NCBI RefSeq assembly: GCF_963678635.1
Contig: NC_087068.1
Location: 26,600,318 to 26,664,317 of the forward strand
Length of the DNA: 64,000 nt
Source of the DNA: Symsagittifera roscoffensis
Taxonomy: Eukaryota; Xenacoelomorpha; Acoela; Convolutidae
Reading direction: 5' to 3'
Shown: one piece after another, positions 56,190 through 64,000 of the stretch
Position numbering within the stretch: the stretch's first letter is position 1
Layout of the letters: each line of letters opens with the position of its first letter
Made by a program: the position numbers and the translations under genes
The notes under the pieces: model-generated
The model's database searches: none
What the model saw: only the letters and a program-made list of their open reading frames with translations
What the model was told of the DNA's origin: nothing

Positions 56190-58056
56190 ACAGACGTCGC
56201 TCCTACCCGCACCGAAGATTCATGTAAAAAAAATCGATCGTAATGGATTTTTGTTGACTAAAAAGTTGTCTATATAATCGATTATCATGGCAAATTTAGA
56301 CAACGTAATGGATTTTTAATCCATTTTAAACAATTTTTTTCAAAAAATAAAATTTCCTCAAAATCCATTATAATTGTTTCTTAACCATTTTAGTTTTCAA
56401 TAGAATGGATTAGATTTGATTAGAAAAGTCCATGAAAATTTACTAAATTTTATAAATAATGACACTATTTTACTTGTGCAGCGCTAAAACTTTGGTCGAA
56501 ATACATTCTTCTTAGTGTTGAGGAAGTGCTAGGAAAATCAACTGAAAAAAGTCAGACAAATTTTACCCATGCCCTCCCCCCCACACGTCCTCCGGAAGCG
56601 TCCCCCCATCTCCCCTTCCTAATCCGGATTTAGATTCAAACTACCCCTCCTCCCCCGCTTACCACAACACCACTAAACACTAAACACCCCCAACGGGACA
56701 AGTAACTATGCAGTACAGGTATATTTGACTTTTTATAAATTTTCACTAAAGAGATTGATATAAGGAAAAAGTTGAAAAGTTGTGAGAGAACAAAAATACT
56801 AAAATAAATTTAACTTTTTTATGAAAAAAATAAAAAAACAGCACACCGAAAGATTTTAATCAACAGATTATAATCCTTTTTTAACGATCAAAAATGATTA
56901 ATTTTTGTCTGATAAAATTTTTTGACAATAAGCTGAAAATAATTGATTATAATCGATTAAAATGGGATTTTATTGCTTTTAATAATAGTCTCATTATATT
57001 CAATTTTTGATCTAAAATAATCGATTGGTATCATTATATTCAATTTTTAATATAAAATATTCGATTACTTTTGTGTTTATAGAGACTCTTATTGAAAATC
57101 CAATATAATTGATTATTAGCTATGCAAATTCAGTGTGGGTAGTAACAAATCAATTATGGCAAATAAGTTTCCTACAACAATTTTGGAATAGTTTCTAAGA
57201 CGGATTGAATAGCACGAAAAATATCGCATGTTAATTGTCCCAAAATGGCCAAAATTGCAAAAATTGAGCCCTCATAACTCTACCAAAAATGAAAAAAGTT
57301 GAAATAAATTTTCAATACAAGCTCAAGACAGCAATACCTTTTTAATGATGAACAAAAATTTGTCAAAAACGGCTATTTCAAAGGTCTGAAATTTGACTGA
57401 AGAAAAATACCACCACGAGCATTCCGTTACTTTCATTAGGAAAGTCGGAACAAAAATTCTATACTAAATACGCGACGAGAACCGATTCGCAGAACAAATA
57501 TAGCTAAAAATTACACTTATGATAACACAGTGACCAAAAATTTGCACCGATGTAATCAAAGTCTTTCAAAGTAGCGCCATTTTTAATTCGCTAAAACCTC
57601 ATAGCCCAGACATTTTTTTTAATATCGATGCGTTTTAAAAGTTGCGGACAAAATCATTTTGGCCGCGATAGTCTTAAAATTAGTCAAGACTAATTTGAAG
57701 ACTAGTGTCGTAGTATAGTTCAAATTTTAGTTTTTATTTTCAGTTCCAAGAACTGATATTTAGAAGTCTGAATTTCTATGTTTTGAGAGTTTATATTACA
57801 ATATTTAAGCTTCAATTACAAAAAAAAAATAATTTAAAAAATAATAATAACAAAAGTGTAGCAAAACAGTCAAGGGTCGGACAAAGCTAAACAGTCAAGG
57901 ATTATCTCAGTTAACTTTTTTATCACGCTGGCGAAGCTCTTGTGAAGATCTGGTCGCGGATAACGCTAACTCTTAAGAACTTGTCGCATTTACATGTCTT
58001 CCCTCAACGGAAAAAAGAAACGACAAATTTTGACTGCGTTTGTCTGGAAAAACCTG
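56190..58056. repeat. Block B, copy 2
   Basis: Nearly identical to 62575-64000 over the shared part and more diverged from 38815-40783. It ends in AAAACCTGTTTTTAATCACC, which corresponds to the left flank of the minisatellite in unit 1. It contains the same degenerate monomer near 57655. Confidence 0.92.
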
Positions 58057-58106
58057 TTTTTAATCACCATAGTCTAGACAAAGTAAGATTTTGTCGGGAT
58101 AGTCTA
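58057..58106. repeat. Unexpanded minisatellite locus (fewer than two monomers)
   Basis: Reads ATCACCATAGTCTAGACAAA, then GTAAGATTTTGTCGGGATAG and TCTAATCATAG. It is the exact positional counterpart of the 6.7-kb array at 40784-47490, with the same flanks on both sides. Confidence 0.93.
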
Positions 58107-59524
58107 ATCATAGAACTACAACCTGAGCCGTGCATTCTATTCCGTGCATCACTTCCATTCAGTGCATCACTTAAAAGATGCTTTTTCAATTCTTGTGGTG
58201 TTATGAAATATATTACATCCCGGGTCGAGATCCCGCTCAAAAACCGCTCAAGATATGAGCAGTTTGAGTGGTTTTCCAGCAAGATTTGAGCGGTTTGAGC
58301 GGTTTGGGCAGTTTTTTTTTTGAAAAAACCGCTCAAACCGCTCAAATATCGCTTAAAAAACCGCTCAAAAACCGCTGAGCGGTGGTTTTTTAACGCTTTT
58401 TCCAGCAAGACTTGGGCGGTTTTTTAAGCGGTTTTTGAGCGGTCTTATAAAGAAAACCGATTAAAACCATCAAAAGAACTGGCAAGGTAATTCGACGCTA
58501 AGATGCAGTTGAAGTACAATTTAAAAAATGTGCTTAACCGTTCAACTTGTATTAAACCGGCATGACTTTATGGACTGACTAAACTACATAAAAAGGATAC
58601 ACCGCTACGACCGGTCCTCTCTCTCCGCGGTAGTTTTTATGAGAAATTGAATGAAACTTTTGCAAACTTTTTTGATAAAATCGAGGGTGCAAACACTCGT
58701 ATCTTTTTTTCATGATTACTTCAAGACTTCGTATGTATGTAGTTCATATATTGAAAAACGTTATTTTCCTGTCTAGTCAATCTTGCTTGTTCGATTTTTT
58801 TCCTGGTGATTACACTCATGAAATTTTTTCTTGCTTCTGCAGTTTATCTAGATTCACTTTTGAGATGCATCGATAAACCAGTACTCCATATTAATTTTTT
58901 GATACGCAGATTTTGTATTCTCGTATGAATTGTTCAACTGACTTATTTCTAAGTTGGTAGAGAAAAGAAATGAATTTTTTTGTGCATCGCTTTTTCTGAT
59001 TTGTGATATAAACAGTTGAATCAAAAAGCTATCCTTTCGAAGGTTTTAATATTTAACATCGCATTCTGTTTTCGCCCTGTAAGATTCCAAATTTTGTTTC
59101 CTTTGACTGAATTATAAGTGTTTTTTGTTTGTCCTGGTTCATCGTAATTTTTTTTCTGCCATCCTTTTTCATGTGTTGTTCAAATCCATTTCATAGTTTT
59201 TTTCTGAGGTTTGTTATTTTTTGGGCTATCATAGAAATAATTCATGTAAAGTGAAACTAATTGTACACCTTGAACTGATCCCTGGCGGAATTATCATTTT
59301 ATTCTGTTGAGTACTCTTTGTGTGATATACTTGACAAGTTGGAAGCGGTTCTCTAGATTCAATTTCAAAATCGGAGAATTTTTTTCTCCTAATCCGTAAA
59401 TCAAAGCAAATTTATAAGCATTCCTCGAGGTTCACAGTATCAAAAAATTTTGATAAAACACGGTTGTGAACACAAAATTTTTTGACAATTGTTGGAAAGT
59501 TTACAATTGATTCAAACAATTCCA
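58107..59524. repeat. Block C, copy 2
   Basis: Matches 47491-49540, minus about 630 bp near its start. Includes the GAGCGG palindromic cluster at 58215-58480. The sequence match to copy 1 stops at about 59524 (after TTGATTCAAACAATTCC). Confidence 0.9.
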
Positions 59525-60439
59525 AAAATGGGTCAACTGTTTATCTTTTTGCTAAAATTTTCTTGAATAAACACACACCTTTTTTCTGAGGAATTTTTGA
59601 AATCGTCTACTATAATTTTGCGAACACTTTTTTAATGAATGATATAATCGATTTTGGTCTGTAACGTGTGTGGGAGTATTTTGTCTCATCTTTTTGAATT
59701 GGAATATATTTAGCCAGTGTAAAGTTTTCCGAACAATTTTTTTTCTAATAGACGATAAATTAACTAGATAACAGGATTAACTATTTTGAGAGTAACTATC
59801 AACCGTGTTTTTTGTTTCGGCTAAAGATTTTTTGTGCAGTATTTTAATGAAATAAAAATTATTATTTTTGGTTTTTGCACTTTTAAAACTGCATTGCAAT
59901 TGTATTGATTTAACTAAATTGGGTCAAGCGTCTACAAAAATTGATTTAAAGCTACAGCTGATTTATTGCTCAAATTGCGTTGATCATCTCCATCTTGATG
60001 TATCTCTGGCTTTGCAGTGCTTAGAAACTTCAAGGCAATTGTTGTTTCAATTTAAGTACTAAGCAAACTTCCTAGTTTTTCGCTTACATTTGTTGCGCTG
60101 TCAGTAGTATATGTTGGGGCAACTCAGCGCGGGGGGTTGAAGACCCCCATGTTTTAAGATAGGCTATAGACTATCCGGTCTTCACCCTATGTATTAACGT
60201 AAAGAATAGAATTCACAATGTTTTAAGATAGGGAATATAATTGATAAGGTTTCATGGTTTGTGTGATGGTAAGAGAATGATGAGAGCAATGGTATTTTGT
60301 AGGAGTTTGCGTGTAAATGTCTAGATTTTTCGCAAAATCTCGGCGCGCATTAACCAAATGGTAGAAATCATTGGTGTATGACAGGGGAATAGACTTCCCA
60401 AGGCATCAAAAAAGAAGTAGGTTTCCCAATGTATAAGGA
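59525..60439. other. 0.9-kb segment present only in unit 2
   Basis: Absent from unit 1 between 49550 and 49560. It has a 64-codon plus frame at 59868-60062 with LHCNCIDLTKLGQASTKIDL and VSLALQCLETSRQLLFQF, unrecognised. A small hairpin, GGGGGGTTGAAGACCCCC, lies at 60131-60148. Its right part (60180-60440) is related to the dispersed repeat at 5030-5170. Either an insertion in unit 2 or a deletion in unit 1. Confidence 0.65.
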
Positions 60440-61330
60440 TACAAAGCTTCAAATGGTAAGTTTTAGATGGTGAGTTTTTTCGGCGTCCGAATTTTCCTTG
60501 GATTAGGATAGTGCATAGACTTCCCTATGTATAAGAACTAGTAATAGTGATTCATTGTATTGAGATAGGGAATAGGTTTCACAATGAATTAGGATGGCTT
60601 TCAAAATTTCAGCTGGTGAGATGGTAACTTTCAAGAAAAATTTTTCAAAAAATTTTCGGCACCAGTTTCGCGGAAAAACTTTCAGAAATCTCGAGTTTTT
60701 GGGTAGATTTTGTATTCGTTTTTTTTTCTAATCGTAAAAAAACAATGCTAAAATATTTGCAAAAAGTGAAACCCAAAATCTTGATTAATTGGTGTCATCT
60801 TAAGACAATTAAACAAAAACTTTGATTTAAAACATGAGTTTTTTTTTTAATTATTCATCAAAAAAATTACGATAAAACTTGATTTAATTCAAGCTAAAAT
60901 GCGTCTTTTATAGGTTGTCAATACTAGAAACAATGCCCACATCAGCTGAACTCACGCTGAAACTTTCAAATTATTGGAATAATTGTGAAAAATACCTCTT
61001 TTTCGAACAAACAACTAAAAGTGTTTCATATGAGATTCAGCATCTATCCAACTTTTTTCCACTTATCCCTTTCATGCGTAATCTTTATAAAAAGTTTTCT
61101 GTCAAAGTGAAGTTCAACTTAGTTAGTAAAATTATCTCCATTGATAGTCAATTGCAAATTTATTTGTAATTTCATGGAGTTGAAATCATCCTCGTTTTTT
61201 TTTGTCAATGTATAAAATCAATGCAAATTCTGGAAATTTTCAAAAAAAATTTTATTGACACAAACCTTTTTTTATCCAGGTAGTTATCACCTTCCTTGTT
61301 GTAATTAAAAACGAGAAAAGTTGAGGAAAA
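60440..61330 (+). repeat. Block D, copy 2
   Basis: Matches 49560-50220. The plus frame 60915-61169 is intact for 84 codons and ends LQIYL-stop. After about 61180 it runs through 150 bp without a partner and joins the 791-bp repeat part-way through its unit at about 61335. Confidence 0.75.
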
Positions 61331-62574
61331 TTTAGTCCAAGGAGACTTTCACGATAAGTTGAATCTGCTTATCGCTCTAGTTGGTTTTATCATCAATCAG
61401 AACCTTTGAACACAAGCATGAATGAACGATTCAGAAATGCGCTGAAATAGTTTTATACTTTTTACAAGAATAATTCTTGATTAAAATTTATCAAAGTACA
61501 AGAGCTTTTTCAATATTGCACAGATATCTAGTTTTCTTCATTTTATAATTTCTCATTAAAAATTTGGTTTGCTATGTTTACTATGTTTTCAAGTACGTTG
61601 CTATATGTACCTTCTCGTGGACTGTGCTTGGAGACTGCTGTCCGCGTTTTCCGTCATTTTGAAGAACTTTATTTTGACAAGGAGAATGCTCTTTCTAGAA
61701 AAGAATCTTCAGTTCGCCGCTTCTATATCTTTGAAAACAACAATTTGGACACTTCAAAATTCTACAGGTCTCGCGATATTTCAATGCATTTTGATGTGTG
61801 TAATTAACCGTACTTGACTGTTATTATTTAGGATTTTTTCTTATAATCTAAAATGAAGCAGTTATCCAAGAGAATTGAGTTTTATTTTGTTTTATCAAAA
61901 GATTTGAACTTGGGACTTTCTTGGTTTCTGCTTGATCTGCCAATTTCAAATTGATTCTAGTTAAAACAAAATTTTCCTCGGAAAACTGAATCATTTCAAA
62001 GATCATTCAAAATCACAGCAATGTTGGGACCAAAAACTCCTTTTTCTAAGAAATTTCGGAAAAAGATGCTGAACGAGATAACTGTATGTTCTTGCTTTAA
62101 TCTTCTTGCTTTTGTTTGGATCAATCTCCAAGGAGACTTTCACAATAAGTTGAATCTGCTTATCGCTCTAGTTGGTTTTATCATCAATCAGAACCTTTGA
62201 ACAAAAGCATGAATGAACGATTCAGAAATGCGCTGAAATTGTTTTTATACTATTTACAAGAATAATTCTGGATTAAAATTTATCAAAATACTAGAGCTTT
62301 ATCAATATTGCACAGATATCTAGTTTTCTTCAGTTTATAATTTCTCATTAAAAATTTGGTTTGCTATGTTTACTATGTTTTCAAGTACGTTTCTATACGT
62401 ACCTTCTCGTGGACTGTGCTTGGAGACTGCTGTCCGCGTTTTCCATCACCTTGACCAACATTATTTTGACAAGGAGAATGCTTCTTCTTGAAACGAATAT
62501 TCAATTCCTCGCTGCTATATCTAAGAAAAGAACAATTTGGACATTTCAAAAAACACCGTATAGAAAACAAAAAG
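61331..62574 (+). repeat. 791-bp tandem repeat in unit 2, about 1.5 copies
   Basis: Landmarks at about 61567 and 62359 (spacing 792). The 77-codon frame is open at 61574-61807. The final copy is the same diverged version that borders block B at 55.98-56.19 kb. Confidence 0.93.
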
Positions 62575-64000
62575 ACAGACGTCGCTCCTACCCGCACCGA
62601 AGATTCATGTAAAAAAAATCGATCGTAATGGATTTTTGTTGACTAAAAAGTTGTCTATATAATCGATTATCATGGCAAATTTAGACAACGTAATGGATTT
62701 TTAATCCATTTTAAACAATTTTTTTCAAAAAATAAAATTTCCTCAAAATCCATTATAATTGTTTCTTAACCATTTTAGTTTTCAATAGAATGGATTAGAT
62801 TTGATTAGAAAAGTCCATGAAAATTTACTAAATTTTATAAATAATGACACTATTTTACTTGTGCAGCGCTAAAACTTTGGTCGAAATACATTCTTCTTAG
62901 TGTTGAGGAAGTGCTAGGAAAATCAACTGAAAAAAGTCAGACAAATTTTACCCATGCCCTCCCCCCCACACGTCCTCCGGAAGCGTCCCCCCATCTCCCC
63001 TTCCTAATCCGGATTTAGATTCAAACTACCCCTCCTCCCCCGCTTACCACAACACCACTAAACACTAAACACCCCCACCGGGACAAGTAACTATGCAGTA
63101 CAGGTATATTTGACTTTTTATAAATTTTCACTAAAGAGATTGATATTAGGAAAAAGTTGAAAAGTTGTGAGAGAACAAAAATACTAAAATAAATTTAACT
63201 TTTTTATGAAAAAAATAAAAAAACAGCACACCGAAAGATTTTAATCAACAGATTATAATCCTTTTTTAACGATCAAAAATGATTAATTTTTGTCTGATAA
63301 AATTTTTTGACAATAAGCTGAAAATAATTGATTATAATCGATTAAAATGGGATTTTATTGCTTTTAATAATAGTCTCATTATATTCAATTTTTGATCTAA
63401 AATAATCGATTGGTATCATTATATTCAATTTTTAATATAAAATATTCGATTACTTTTGTGTTTATAGAGACTCTTATTGAAAATCCAATATAATTGATTA
63501 TTAGCTATGCAAATTCAGTGTGGGTAGTAACAAATCAATTATGGCAAATAAGTTTCCTACAACAATTTTGGAATAGTTTCTAAGACGGATTGAATAGCAC
63601 GAAAAATATCGCATGTTAATTGTCCCAAAATGGCCAAAATTGCAAAAATTGAGCCCTCATAACTCTACCAAAAATGAAAAAAGTTGAAATAAATTTTCAA
63701 TACAAGCTCAAGACAGCAATACCTTTTTAATGATGAACAAAAATTTGTCAAAAACGGCTATTTCAAAGGTCTGAAATTTGACTGAAGAAAAATACCACCA
63801 CGAGCATTCCGTTACTTTCATTAGGAAAGTCGGAACAAAAATTCTATACTAAATACGCGACGAGAACCGATTCGCAGAACAAATATAGCTAAAAATTACA
63901 CTTATGATAACACAGTGACCAAAAATTTGCACCGATGTAATCAAAGTCTTTCAAAGTAGCGCCATTTTTAATTCGCTAAAACCTCATAGCCCAGACATTT
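62575..64000. repeat. Block B, copy 3 (cut by window end)
   Basis: Nearly identical to 56190-57615 (offset 6385 bp), with only a few substitutions such as CCCCCACCGGG for CCCCCAACGGG. Confidence 0.95.

Larger units (their letters stand above)
38815..64000. repeat. Nested large tandem repeat (units of 17.4 kb, 6.4 kb and a partial third)
   Basis: Each unit begins at block B, recognised by TCGCTCCTACCCGCACC (38833, 56198, 62583). Unit 1 is 38815-56189, unit 2 is 56190-62574, unit 3 begins at 62575 and runs off the window. Order within a unit: block B, 30-bp array, block C, block D, 791-bp array. Units 2 and 3 are offset by 6385 bp and nearly identical over the shared 1.4 kb. Unit 1 is more diverged. 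Length differences come from array copy number, about 1.2 kb missing after block D in unit 2, a 630-bp segment missing from its block C, and a 0.9-kb segment present only in unit 2. Confidence 0.92.

Overview
The window is AT-rich eukaryotic, almost certainly invertebrate animal, DNA. Genes are split by GT-AG introns with acceptors of the form TTTTCAG. One well-supported gene encodes a secreted PAN plus C-type lectin protein and another a TIR-domain protein. Most of the rest is mobile-element debris, inverted repeats and tandem arrays. The phylum cannot be fixed from sequence alone. There are no bacterial-style operons, and no rRNA, tRNA or CRISPR was seen.

Layout. 1-3.3 kb: two copies of a decayed fragment resembling a double-jelly-roll capsid protein of Polinton/adintovirus type. 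3.3-8.5 kb: a duplicated 490-bp segment, a 1.1-kb foldback element and a roughly 950-bp tandem triplication. 9.0-10.5 kb (minus): a multi-exon TIR-domain gene. 10.8-11.3 kb: a palindromic GAGCGG repeat cluster. 12.0-21.4 kb (minus): a transposon-like gene set, read from high to low coordinates as a basic protein of unknown family, a possible BEN-domain protein, a SUV4-20-like SET protein and a tnp2/CACTA-type transposase. A 3.18-kb part of it (14867-18043) is duplicated in tandem (18044-21216), next to a 200-N gap.

22.1-25.1 kb: three MITE-like inverted-repeat elements and a TG microsatellite. 24.18-27.23 kb (plus): a three-exon lectin gene whose splice phases all agree; its decayed paralogue is at 34.2-34.6 kb. 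28.0-33.1 kb (minus): a heavily mutated Ty3/Gypsy retrotransposon. 34.6-38.8 kb: dispersed AT-rich repeats.

38.8-64.0 kb is a nested large tandem repeat. Each unit runs block B, a 30-bp minisatellite, block C, block D, then a 791-bp tandem repeat. Unit 1 is about 17.4 kb, unit 2 is 6385 bp, and unit 3 is cut by the window end. The length difference comes mainly from the minisatellite (about 223 monomers in unit 1, fewer than two in unit 2) and from the 791-bp array (about six copies against about one and a half).

The cellular genes here are the lectin and, probably, the TIR gene. The SET, BEN-like and transposase genes look like cargo and machinery of one mobile element. All calls come from reading motifs, splice sites and internal repeats by eye; no database search was run.
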